From assembly GCA_934793215.1 (NCBI GenBank), contig CAKVOP010000001.1, forward strand, positions 186,001 to 250,000: a DNA stretch of 64,000 bases. Reading direction: 5' to 3'. The position numbers and the translations under genes are program-made. The notes under the pieces are model-generated. The model was not told the DNA's origin. It did not search any database and worked only from the letters and a program-made list of their open reading frames with translations. Source of the stretch: an uncultured Clostridia bacterium (lineage in GTDB: Bacteria > Bacillota > Clostridia > Christensenellales > UBA1242). Positions 35,725-44,598 of this stretch are shown here, one piece after another (within the stretch, counting starts at the first letter, position 1; each line of letters begins with the position of its first letter).

Positions 35725-37503
35725 ATGAAAAAGAGAAATGAAATAGACGAAAAATATAAGTGGGATTTATCTCCACTATGCAAAAGTGAAGAAGAATTTT
35801 TATCTGCACTAAAAGCGATGGAAGATTACATTAATCAAGTTAGAAAATTTGAGGGGAAATTGAACAATAAAAAAAGAATTTCATCTTATCTTACCCTCAA
35901 CAAAGAGTTTGAAGAAAAGTTAGAGCCAATTTTTCTTTATTGTGCCTTAAAGTGCGATGAAGATTTAGGGAATAGCGAGGAGCAACAAAAAGACGAGCTT
36001 CTTTCTATGGCTTACCAAAAACTGGCAGAAGAAACTGCTTTTGTTTCAAGCGAACTTCATGAACTATCTGATAAACTTCTTGATAGCATTATTAAAGACA
36101 AAGATTTTAAAGATTATTCACGTTCATTTGAAGCAATCAAACGTGAAAAAATTCATATGTTATCAAAAAAAGAAGAAAAACTTTTGTCTGGAATGAGTTT
36201 TCTGGGTGGTTTTTCTGGCAACAGCAGACTCTTCAGTGATGCTGACCTTACCTTTAATGATATTACAGATGGCAAGGGGAAAAAACATAAATTGGACCAT
36301 TCATCTTACGCTGATTATATCCGTTCGAATGATAGAACTTTGCGTAAAAATGCTATGAAAGAATATAATGGTGCATTTGGCAGAAGCATCAACATGCTGG
36401 CAAACAATTATATTAACTATGTTAAAGAGGATTGCTATTTTGCGAAGATAAGAAAGTATAAATCTGCTCTTAACGAAGCCCTTGAGGATGAAGAGGTCTC
36501 AAAAGAGGTTTATGATAGACTTTTAGACGAAGTTAATAAAAATCTTGACATTCTTTTCAAATATTTCGAATTGAAAAAGAAATGCCTTAATCTTAAAGAT
36601 ATGTATATCTATGATAATATGGCAGATATTCAAGCAAAAAGTGACAAAAAATATACTTTTGAAGAGGCAATGGACATTGTGTATAAAGCACTTTCGCCAC
36701 TGGGGGAAGACTATGTTGCACTTTTAAAACAAGCAGTAGAAGAAAGGTGGCTTGATGTGTTTCCAAGTCAAGGCAAACGCACAGGTGCCTACGAAAACGC
36801 AGTCTATGGAATTCACCCCTATGTTCTTCTCAATTTTAATGGCTCGATCGGTTCTGTTTTTGAAATCGCTCATGAACTTGGTCATGCAATGCATACTGTA
36901 TTTGCGTCAAACGCCCAACCTCGCCAAAAGGCAGGATACACAATTTTTCTTGCAGAAATTGCAAGCACAACAAATGAAATTTTGCTTTTAAATTATCTTT
37001 TAAATAATGCTAAAACAAATGAAGAGAAAATAGCACTTTATAACAAATTTTTTGATGAAGTAAAAGGCTCAATTTATCGTCAAACCATGTTTGCTGAATT
37101 TGAAGCAAAAGTGCATGAAGCGTATGAAAATAACAAACCTCTTTCAAAAGATTTTGTTTGTCAAATTTACTATGACCTTAATAAAAAGTATTTTGGAAAA
37201 GTTAAACTTATTGATGAAATAAAATATGAGTGGGCACGTGTTGGGCACTTTTTCAGTTCTTTTTATGTTTACAAGTATGCAACTGGCATGATATGTGCAA
37301 TGTCATTTGCAGGAAGGATATTAAAAGGGGAGGAAGGTGCGTTAGACGATTATAAATATTTCTTATCGGCGGGAGATAGCGAAAAACCTTTGCAGGTATT
37401 GAATAAGGCAAATTGTCCTCTTGAAAGTGGTCAGCCATTTGAAGAAGGATTTAACTATTTGAGAAGTCTGTTGGCACAATGGCAAAAATGTATGAAAAAA
37501 TAA
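35725..37503 (+). CDS. pepF: Oligoendopeptidase F (M3 zinc peptidase)
   Basis: A 592-residue cytosolic metallopeptidase that cleaves short peptides. The zinc motif HELGH lies at residues 383-387, with the third ligand in the AEIASTTNEILL helix. The N-terminal helical clamp, with KWDLSPLCKSEEEF, is typical of PepF. AAGGAG precedes the ATG; it is transcribed alone between two terminators. Confidence 0.93.
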   Translation: MKKRNEIDEKYKWDLSPLCKSEEEFLSALKAMEDYINQVRKFEGKLNNKKRISSYLTLNKEFEEKLEPIFLYCALKCDEDLGNSEEQQKDELLSMAYQKLAEETAFVSSELHELSDKLLDSIIKDKDFKDYSRSFEAIKREKIHMLSKKEEKLLSGMSFLGGFSGNSRLFSDADLTFNDITDGKGKKHKLDHSSYADYIRSNDRTLRKNAMKEYNGAFGRSINMLANNYINYVKEDCYFAKIRKYKSALNEALEDEEVSKEVYDRLLDEVNKNLDILFKYFELKKKCLNLKDMYIYDNMADIQAKSDKKYTFEEAMDIVYKALSPLGEDYVALLKQAVEERWLDVFPSQGKRTGAYENAVYGIHPYVLLNFNGSIGSVFEIAHELGHAMHTVFASNAQPRQKAGYTIFLAEIASTTNEILLLNYLLNNAKTNEEKIALYNKFFDEVKGSIYRQTMFAEFEAKVHEAYENNKPLSKDFVCQIYYDLNKKYFGKVKLIDEIKYEWARVGHFFSSFYVYKYATGMICAMSFAGRILKGEEGALDDYKYFLSAGDSEKPLQVLNKANCPLESGQPFEEGFNYLRSLLAQWQKCMKK

Positions 37504-37616
37504 TTTTTAATTATTAATGAAAATCTAAAAATTCATAAAAAGTATAATAAATTAATGTGAAATTATATTAAAAATAAATAAAAAATCAAAAAATAATTAA
37601 AAAATATCAAATATAA

Positions 37617-37652
37617 TAAAAATCTTGGAATTACTATTTTCCAAGATTTTTT
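37617..37652 (+). terminator. Terminator after pepF
   Basis: AATCTTGGAA pairs with TTCCAAGATT, then a T-run; may work for both strands. Nothing else is seen from 37504 to 37734. Confidence 0.85.
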
Positions 37653-37734
37653 ATATCTAAATACTTCAATGGTAAAAAGATTTTTTCTTTTTCGATATTT
37701 ACATTAACATATAATTGTAATAATTAGTGCTAAT

Positions 37735-38433
37735 TTAAACCCTTATCGTTTGACCTTGATATGTTTTATTGAGACCAAACTGGTCGATTGAATTTTCGGA
37801 AGCGGTCGAAAAATGCACAGGATAGAAATTGGTGTCAGGGAATTCGTCCATGAGACTTTTAATCTCAAACGTGGCAAGATGTTTCTCATTTTCTACAATG
37901 CTTGAAGCATCAATAAACATAGCTTTGCTTGCTTTGGCAATTTTGCGTATATTATTGCACATTGCACTATCGCCTGAAAAGCCAACTTTAACACTCCCAT
38001 CATCTATAACATATCCATATGCGTCCAGTCCGCCATGATTTACTGAAAAGCATTTGATTTTATAGTTTGTCAGTTTTACTATTTCCCCATTTTCAGCGTC
38101 TATAAAATTGAAATTATCTAGTGAGGGAATAAGGTGAGGCACCTCAATTAAACGCATAAGACTTTCAATTCTTTGTTTGCAACCTTTTGGGGCGAGGATA
38201 GTTATGCTTTTCCCTAATTTCGACATGACTTCCAAAACGAGCGGAATATCGCAAAAATGGTCGGAATGAAAATGTGAAATAACAATATAATCAATCTTTT
38301 TTAAGTCATATTTATTAAAAAGTGTTTTAAATGAGCCGATTGGAACATCAAAAAGCAAGTTGTCATTAATGACAAAACTTGTGTTTAGAGTGTAAGCCCA
38401 AGTGCAGTGATTTCCAACTATATTAATTTTCAT
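37735..38433 (-). CDS. Metallo-beta-lactamase-fold hydrolase
   Basis: This 232-residue protein of the MBL fold has the zinc motif HFHSDH, the later ligands GFSGDS and the conserved PVHFS histidine. The overall spacing resembles RNase Z/phosphodiesterase-like members, but no RNase Z exosite arm is seen. The start at 38433 has GAGGT upstream; a much longer in-frame ORF from 38607 has no ribosome site and overlaps the divergent gene. Confidence 0.85.
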   Translation of the reverse strand: MKINIVGNHCTWAYTLNTSFVINDNLLFDVPIGSFKTLFNKYDLKKIDYIVISHFHSDHFCDIPLVLEVMSKLGKSITILAPKGCKQRIESLMRLIEVPHLIPSLDNFNFIDAENGEIVKLTNYKIKCFSVNHGGLDAYGYVIDDGSVKVGFSGDSAMCNNIRKIAKASKAMFIDASSIVENEKHLATFEIKSLMDEFPDTNFYPVHFSTASENSIDQFGLNKTYQGQTIRV

Positions 38434-38562
38434 TTGTACCTCGTTGAGCCTATTATAGCACATAAATAAAACGTGGCAAAATAATTTGATAATATTAAAG
38501 TTTTTGTAGATTTGGGGTTGCAAATTGTCGAAATTATGATACAATGAAATTAGAGAGGAAAC

Positions 38563-39969
38563 ATGGCTGGCGGATACAACAATAATCAAAAAATAAAAAG
38601 CAAGCAAAGGGCTTCAAAAAAGAAGACTGCAAATGGTGTTAAAAAGGTGCCATTCCTTGAAAGTGAGATAAAATCACAAATCAGCCAATTTATACGCCGT
38701 CATAAAAGCGGAGAAGGATATAGACGTCTTGGTGGAATTAATGAACTTTTGCAAAAGTGCCCCAAAGTTAAAAATATCCTTATAAAAGAGATTCATGACT
38801 ACGTTACAAAAGCTTATCCACTTGCGAGCAAGTCAAAACTGTATTTTAAACCAAAAGAATTTGAAAAATTGCTTATTGCAATCAGTTTAAAAGATTTTAC
38901 ACTCAAAAAATATGAGTCTTACCCTTTCTTGCTTAAAAAACATGATTTTTACAAGATGATAAATTGCCCAAAATCTCATATTGTTGTGAAAGGTTTTAAG
39001 ACCGGGCCAACTTATAAATTTTTAAACAACTTCGTTAACCCAGTAGTAGGGGCGGACGAAAATTTTACCAACAGCTACATTGATACCCAATTTTTTGCAA
39101 GTAGCGACCGAAAAATAATATTTGCAAAAACTGTAAGACAAATTTTTAGAATTAATGATACTAAAAAATTCTTGCGTGAATTTTCAAAAGAAGCGGTAGA
39201 ACATGACCGCTCTATTGCACAACGCGGATTTTCAGTTGCTATGTACAGTTTCCTTCAAGGTAGCGAAAAAAAACTATCACTTTTTGCAAGACTTGATGAC
39301 GATGGCTTTAACCACAGAAATTTACTTATTGATGAAAGACGAAAAAAAGTATTTGGCGAAGTCGCTGGATATCCTCATTTCCACTTTCAAAATGAGACTG
39401 ACCAATACCTTTGTCGAAAGGAAAGTGATAGTGGATATAAGACGGGCAGGTGCAATGCTATCGATGTGCCTCATCTTATTAAATATTTTGTGTCGCTTGA
39501 GAACCAAACAAAGCAACACATAAAAAATGCTTATGCAAGAAGAGAAACTTTGGATTTGCCATTCTTGGATATATTGGTTGAGCGAGAAGAATTTTTTCCA
39601 AAACCATTAAAAATAGTAGAGGACTTTGTTAAAAATCAAGGCGAAGACGGCGTTCAAATGTGCAAAAAGTTTTTTGCGGACTTTGATAACAACTATAACT
39701 TGCAAGGCATTTTAGGTGGACTTGACTACTTTAAAAATTTCGCATTTACTTTACTGCTTCTCCAACACATAAGCGACCTATATTGGAGCGAAGAAAACAC
39801 TAATTTAAAATATAAGAATTTTCTTGCACAATTTGAAATTACTTTAAGTGAAAAGGTGATGGACGCCATTTGCAATGTGAGTGAAAGGACTTGCAGAGTG
39901 AAAGGTAATAAGCATGTCACAATGAGAAATGATTTTGACGAGAATTATGCAAATTTCCCAGCACTTTAA
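38563..39969 (+). CDS. Orphan 468-aa cytosolic protein
   Basis: A basic N-terminus (KSKQRASKKKTANGVKK) is followed by a helical region, a long mixed domain including EVAGYPHFHFQNETDQYLC, and a C-terminus with LERETLDLPFLDI-like helices. There are no membrane segments. I do not recognise the family, though it looks lineage-specific and well conserved in structure. It is divergent from the MBL gene and converges with glmM, overlapping its 3' end by 4 bp. Confidence 0.75.
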   Translation: MAGGYNNNQKIKSKQRASKKKTANGVKKVPFLESEIKSQISQFIRRHKSGEGYRRLGGINELLQKCPKVKNILIKEIHDYVTKAYPLASKSKLYFKPKEFEKLLIAISLKDFTLKKYESYPFLLKKHDFYKMINCPKSHIVVKGFKTGPTYKFLNNFVNPVVGADENFTNSYIDTQFFASSDRKIIFAKTVRQIFRINDTKKFLREFSKEAVEHDRSIAQRGFSVAMYSFLQGSEKKLSLFARLDDDGFNHRNLLIDERRKKVFGEVAGYPHFHFQNETDQYLCRKESDSGYKTGRCNAIDVPHLIKYFVSLENQTKQHIKNAYARRETLDLPFLDILVEREEFFPKPLKIVEDFVKNQGEDGVQMCKKFFADFDNNYNLQGILGGLDYFKNFAFTLLLLQHISDLYWSEENTNLKYKNFLAQFEITLSEKVMDAICNVSERTCRVKGNKHVTMRNDFDENYANFPAL

Positions 39970-41270
39970 CTATTAATTTTATTAATTTCTAACACCAAAC
40001 TTTCAAGCCTATTAGCTGATGAAAGGGCGGTGTTTTTTTGTTTATGTTCACACATTATGCGAACCTTGTTCTCTGTCCCGCTTGCCCTCACAAGAACTCT
40101 TCCATCACTTCCAAATGACTGACTTATAGATAGAATTTCACTTGAAAGTTTTTCGCTGTTTAGAATTCTAAATTTATCAATCACGCTTATGTTTTTATTC
40201 ACTTGTGGAAACTTTTTGTATTGTACAAGTTTTGAAAGGGTTTTCCCGCTTTCTTTTGCTATTTTCGCAAGCGTTAAAGCGGTTAAAATTCCGTCACCAG
40301 TGGTTGAAAGGGTATGATTGACAATGTGTCCTGATGGCTCTCCTCCAAGAGGGTAGTTTTTGTTTTTCATTAGTTCAACAACATATTTGTCGCCAACGTC
40401 TGCTCTGGCGAGAGAGATTTTTTTCTTGGCTAGAGCATTTTCTAGTCCCTTGTTCGTCATGCTTGTGCCGACGACGCCTTTGCATGATGGCATATGAGTG
40501 GCAAGAATAAAAAGAATGTCATCTCCGTCAAGTAAAAAGCCTTTTTCGTCACATGCAACAATGCGGTCTCCATCTCCATCAAAAGCAAACCCCATGTCTG
40601 CATGATTAAGCAAAACACTTTTTATCATTGTGTCAGGGTAGAGGGCACCACAATTATTGTTAATACTCTTTCCGTCGCCTTGTGCGTTTAGAAAAATTGT
40701 TTTCCCTTTTAAAGAAGAAAAAATACTTTTTGCTATCTTGTAAGTTGCACCATTTGCACAATCAACCACAATTTTAAGGTTTTCAAGGTCAGTACAACAA
40801 GTCAACAAACTTTTCTTATATTCATTTAAGAGAACTGGAGAAAACTCATATTTCCCTACCTTATCATAAGAAACCATAAAAGGTGAAAAAAGTTGACGTT
40901 CAATTGATTTCTCTTCCTCTTCGTTTATTTTATAGCCATTCCTGTCGTAAATTTTGACTCCATTGTATTTAGCGGGATTATGGCTTGCAGATATAACAAC
41001 ACCATAGTCACAGCCAAGTTGTTTCGTGAGATATGCAATTGCGGGAGTAGGGGCAACCCCTACATCAATTACATCGACGCCTCCTGCTGTAAGCCCGCTA
41101 GAAAAAGATAGAGACAAGAGGTCTCCCGATGTGCGGGTATCTCTGCCAATTACGACCTTGCCTTTACTGCAAAGTCTCGAAAGTGCGTTTCCGCATTTGT
41201 GAACTAAAAGTGATGATAAGTCTTCGCCATAAACTCCGCGAATTCCGTCTGTTCCAAAATATGTAGCCAT
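39966..41270 (-). CDS. glmM: Phosphoglucosamine mutase
   Basis: A 434-residue enzyme interconverting glucosamine-6-P and glucosamine-1-P for cell-wall precursors. ATYFGTDGIRGVYGEDL, the phosphoserine loop SASHNPAKYNGVKIYD, the metal site FDGDGDRI and the GGEPSGH recognition loop are all intact, with RASGTENKVRIMCE at the end. It is 8 bp from the GlmU-type acetyltransferase gene and opposite glmS, forming an aminosugar locus. Confidence 0.95.
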   Translation of the reverse strand: MATYFGTDGIRGVYGEDLSSLLVHKCGNALSRLCSKGKVVIGRDTRTSGDLLSLSFSSGLTAGGVDVIDVGVAPTPAIAYLTKQLGCDYGVVISASHNPAKYNGVKIYDRNGYKINEEEEKSIERQLFSPFMVSYDKVGKYEFSPVLLNEYKKSLLTCCTDLENLKIVVDCANGATYKIAKSIFSSLKGKTIFLNAQGDGKSINNNCGALYPDTMIKSVLLNHADMGFAFDGDGDRIVACDEKGFLLDGDDILFILATHMPSCKGVVGTSMTNKGLENALAKKKISLARADVGDKYVVELMKNKNYPLGGEPSGHIVNHTLSTTGDGILTALTLAKIAKESGKTLSKLVQYKKFPQVNKNISVIDKFRILNSEKLSSEILSISQSFGSDGRVLVRASGTENKVRIMCEHKQKNTALSSANRLESLVLEINKINS

Positions 41271-41278
41271 TAACCCTC

Positions 41279-41896
41279 CTAATTTTTCAAATATTTATAT
41301 GCTTTTTCTTTAAGGTTTGTTTGTCGTGCCCGAGCAATCGCAAGGTCGCCGGTATTTACTTTGTCGGTTATTGTCGAACCGCATGCAATGAAACTTTCGC
41401 TTTCAATTTCAAGAGGTGCAACAAGGTTGGAATTTGAACCGATAAAAACCTTATCTCCAACTATCACCTTGTTTTTTTCTTTGCCGTTGTAGTTTGCAAA
41501 GATGACTCCACAACCCAAATTGCACGCAGAACCTATTTGTGCGTCACCTATGTAAGTTAAATGGCTAGCCTTGGTTTTTTCTCCAATTATTGATTTTTTT
41601 ACTTCGACAAAATTACCAATCTTGCAGTTGGCACCAATTTCGCTATTAGGGCGAATATGTGCAAATGGACCAATTGCCGCACCGCATTTTATAACGCTGT
41701 CTTCTAGGACTGATGCATGCAAAATGCAATTTTCTTCCACTTTACAAGACTTTATAAAATTGCCAGGTAAAAGCGTGCAGTTATCCCCGATAAATGTTTC
41801 ACCTTCAATATGGTTGTTCTCGTAGATTGTTACATTTTTGCCGAACTTTACATTTTTGCCAATAAAACATGACTTTTTGTTTAAAAATTTTGTCAT
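41279..41896 (-). CDS. GlmU-type acetyltransferase domain only (no uridylyltransferase)
   Basis: A 205-residue left-handed beta-helix that matches the C-terminal half of GlmU: FAHIRPNSEIGANCKIGNFVEVK, KTKASHLTYIGDAQIG, NLGCGVIFANYNGKEK and KVFIGSNSNLVAPL. The N-terminal pyrophosphorylase half (about 230 residues) is missing. It would acetylate glucosamine-1-P; the uridylyl step must come from another gene. It lies beside glmM and opposite glmS, so the split is deliberate rather than random decay. Confidence 0.9.
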   Translation of the reverse strand: MTKFLNKKSCFIGKNVKFGKNVTIYENNHIEGETFIGDNCTLLPGNFIKSCKVEENCILHASVLEDSVIKCGAAIGPFAHIRPNSEIGANCKIGNFVEVKKSIIGEKTKASHLTYIGDAQIGSACNLGCGVIFANYNGKEKNKVIVGDKVFIGSNSNLVAPLEIESESFIACGSTITDKVNTGDLAIARARQTNLKEKAYKYLKN

Positions 41897-42072
41897 TTTT
41901 GTTAAATTATCTCCTTAAACATTGTTTTTGTATGCAAAAAATGCGGGAAATGTTTGTTTTAAAAAATATTAAAAAAAGGTTTTAATCTTTGATAAAAATA
42001 AATTAGAGCGAGTTAAGCAATGATAGTAGCCAATGCATATAGTGTTTGTGTAGAGTTTACAAAGGAGATTTT

Positions 42073-43812
42073 ATGTGTGGAATTATTGCTTGCATAGGTA
42101 AAAACGTATGTAAAACGTTAATAGATGGGCTTGAAAGACTTGAATATCGCGGATATGATTCGGCTGGTATGACGGTTCTTACAAATGGTGAATTTTTCAC
42201 TAAAAAAGCACTTGGAAATGTTAAAGAATTAAAAAAGTTGGTAGCAGATGTTAAGTTAGACGGATTTGGGATTGCTCATACTAGGTGGGCTACACATGGA
42301 AACATAACCCTTGAAAATGCCCACCCTCACTTTTCTCAAGGTGGCAGTGTAGCACTTGTACATAATGGAATAATTGAAAATTATCAAGAAATTAAGGCTA
42401 TGATAGAAAAGAACGGTGCTAGTTTTTATGGGCAGTCGGACAGTGAGGTCGTGGCAAAATTTTTGGGCGAAACGATAGACGAAAACATATTGTTCAAGAA
42501 ATTGAATTTGATTATGGGGTCTTATGCATTTGCTTTAATATGCAAAGATCAAAACAGAATATATTTTGCAAAAAATAAAAGCCCACTTTATGTTTTTGAG
42601 GGAAGCATGATTGCGAGCGACCCTAGCGTTTTTGCTCCTTTTGGGAAAGAGTATATTGCTCTTGATGATGGTGAATATGGCTATATTGACGGCAAAGAAG
42701 CACATATTTTAAAAGACGGAACAAAGTTGCAAAAGAAGCACAAAATGATAGATTTTGAGTTTGTGCAAGAGGATAAAGCTCATTACGACCATTTTATGAT
42801 TAAGGAGATTTATGATTCTAAAAAGGTCGTTGAAGGATTAAAAAATCATTACACTCAAAAAAGCGTTCAAAATCAAGTCAAATGTTTGAATCTAGAAAAG
42901 TTTAATCGAATCTATTTTATTGCTTGTGGAACCGCATATCATGCTGGGCTTATGGCTGGGGAATATTTTAGGAAGCATTTTGATAAAGACATTTATGTTG
43001 AAAAAGCGGGCGAAATTTGTTATAAAAATTTGCCAATAGATGCAAATAGTCTATGCTTTTTCATCAGTCAAAGTGGTGAAACCGCAGATACCTTGTCCGC
43101 ACTTGAATATGTCAGGGCTCATAAAGGCATATGTGCATGTGTGGTTAACACAATTTACTCGACTTTGTCTCAAAAATGCGACTATGTTTTTCCTATTTGT
43201 GCAGGGCAAGAGAAAGCAGTGGCAAGTACGAAAGCATACTTTGGACAGGTGCTTGCCCTTATGATTATAGCGAAGACATTAAAAGGCGAAGATTTTGAAA
43301 ACTCGCTTGACGACTATGAGAAAACACTTGACTATGGAAATGATGAGGAAATTAAAACCGTTGCAATGCATCTTGCTAAACGCGAAAAACTATTTTTCAT
43401 TGGCAGGGGTGAAGATTATATTACCGCTCTTGAAGCATCTCTTAAAATGAAAGAAATTTCCTATATTTTTTCTTGTGGAGAAAGTGCAGCCGAACTAAAA
43501 CATGGATCGCTTGCCCTTATTGAAGATGGGGTAGACGCTGTGCTTATAGCAACAAACAAAGTCTCACTTTCAAAAAACATGGCAAGTGCGGAGGAGGTGC
43601 ATGCACGAGGGGGCAAGGTGGTGTTTGTTTCGCCCTTTAATAGTGCAAACGGAAAGATTGACTACCGAATAAACATAAAACCTTGCAATGAAGAATTCAT
43701 GCCATTGCAAACCATGCTTTCCCTTCAAAAACTTGCTTACTATGTTGCCATTTTTAGAGGCAACAATCCAGACAAACCAAGAAACCTTGCCAAAAGCGTA
43801 ACAGTAGAATAA
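42073..43812 (+). CDS. glmS: Glutamine-fructose-6-phosphate aminotransferase
   Basis: A 579-residue enzyme that makes glucosamine-6-P. The start MCGIIACIG (Cys2 as nucleophile) is at 42073 with AAAGGAG upstream; an in-frame ATG further up has no site. The glutaminase half has RYRGYDSAG-like EYRGYDSAG and the sugar-isomerase half two SIS domains (ACGTAYHAGL, SQSGETADT), ending KSVTVE. No glmS ribozyme is recognised upstream. It diverges from glmM/GlmU. Confidence 0.95.
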   Translation: MCGIIACIGKNVCKTLIDGLERLEYRGYDSAGMTVLTNGEFFTKKALGNVKELKKLVADVKLDGFGIAHTRWATHGNITLENAHPHFSQGGSVALVHNGIIENYQEIKAMIEKNGASFYGQSDSEVVAKFLGETIDENILFKKLNLIMGSYAFALICKDQNRIYFAKNKSPLYVFEGSMIASDPSVFAPFGKEYIALDDGEYGYIDGKEAHILKDGTKLQKKHKMIDFEFVQEDKAHYDHFMIKEIYDSKKVVEGLKNHYTQKSVQNQVKCLNLEKFNRIYFIACGTAYHAGLMAGEYFRKHFDKDIYVEKAGEICYKNLPIDANSLCFFISQSGETADTLSALEYVRAHKGICACVVNTIYSTLSQKCDYVFPICAGQEKAVASTKAYFGQVLALMIIAKTLKGEDFENSLDDYEKTLDYGNDEEIKTVAMHLAKREKLFFIGRGEDYITALEASLKMKEISYIFSCGESAAELKHGSLALIEDGVDAVLIATNKVSLSKNMASAEEVHARGGKVVFVSPFNSANGKIDYRINIKPCNEEFMPLQTMLSLQKLAYYVAIFRGNNPDKPRNLAKSVTVE

Positions 43813-43962
43813 AAACGAAATTAAACCTCTTTGAAACGCAAGGATAAAATATAATGTTTTAGATTAAATTTGGCTATTTGGCTTTGTTTTAATTGATATA
43901 ACAAGAATATAGACTCCGATTCTGTTGCTATTTTTAGTATAAAATAATTTTAATAGATATAG

Positions 43963-43989
43963 TCCAACATATAGATTTATTTTGTTGGA
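43963..43989. promoter_or_regulatory. Inverted repeat upstream of the TetR pseudogene, candidate operator
   Basis: TCCAACA (43963-43969) and TGTTGGA (43983-43989) with a 13-bp AT-rich spacer, just before the ribosome site. TetR-type regulators often bind such sites to control themselves. Confidence 0.4.
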
Positions 43990-44002
43990 TTAAAGGAGTT
44001 TT

Positions 44003-44598
44003 ATGAACATAAATTATAATCAAAGATATTTTTCCACAGAAGAAAAAATTCAGCGTGGACTTTTTCTTTGTTGCGTTTTAGAAAATATAACGATATTTCG
44101 ATTAAGGAGCTTTGCTATGAGGCGGGGATAAATAGAAGTCCTTTTTATGCCCATTATCAAGATATTAATGATTTGATGATAAAAATCGAGCAGGGCTTAT
44201 AAAAAAATATTATTGAAATATTTTCGCCTAAAAAAGTGTGGAGCGAGACTGTTTTTGCTAGTTTATTTGATTTTTTATATCAAAATCGTGACTTTTACAA
44301 TGATTATCTTGATTCAAATGAACAAATGTTTATGGAAAAGAATGATTTTATAAATTTCATCAATATAGTTGGCAAAAACAATCGTGGAGATGAGTTTGCT
44401 CAAGAGGAAATGATATATCACATGGCATTTTTTGCTGGTGGACTGAAGGCGATAGCAAGAAGCCGGATAAAAAGAGATTGCAAGGAAACTCCTGTCCAAA
44501 TGGTTAAAATTATTACAAACGAATATAAAAAAATGCAAAATTTTGGAGTGAACAATAAAAAATTGCAGATTATTCTGCAATTTTTTATTGTTTTATAA
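44003..44598 (+). pseudogene. Decayed TetR/AcrR-family regulator
   Basis: The reading starts MNINYNQRYFSTEEKIQRGLF with a good ribosome site (AAAGGAG), then shifts frame at a T-run (44061-44065). The second frame continues with a typical TetR helix-turn-helix: KYNDISIKELCYEAGINRSPFYAHYQDINDL. A TAA at 44200-44202 breaks it, after which the same frame continues to 44598 with the ligand-binding part. One frameshift and one stop thus separate three parts of a single gene. The last 40 bp double as a terminator hairpin. Confidence 0.82.
44557..44587. terminator. Bidirectional terminator between the TetR pseudogene and gltX
   Basis: AAAAATTGCAGA pairs with TCTGCAATTTTT, with A- and T-runs on both sides; it lies at the convergent ends. 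Confidence 0.8.

Noticed and set aside
41897..42072. glmS ribozyme upstream of glmS
   Set aside because: The conserved ribozyme core strings are not found in the gap.
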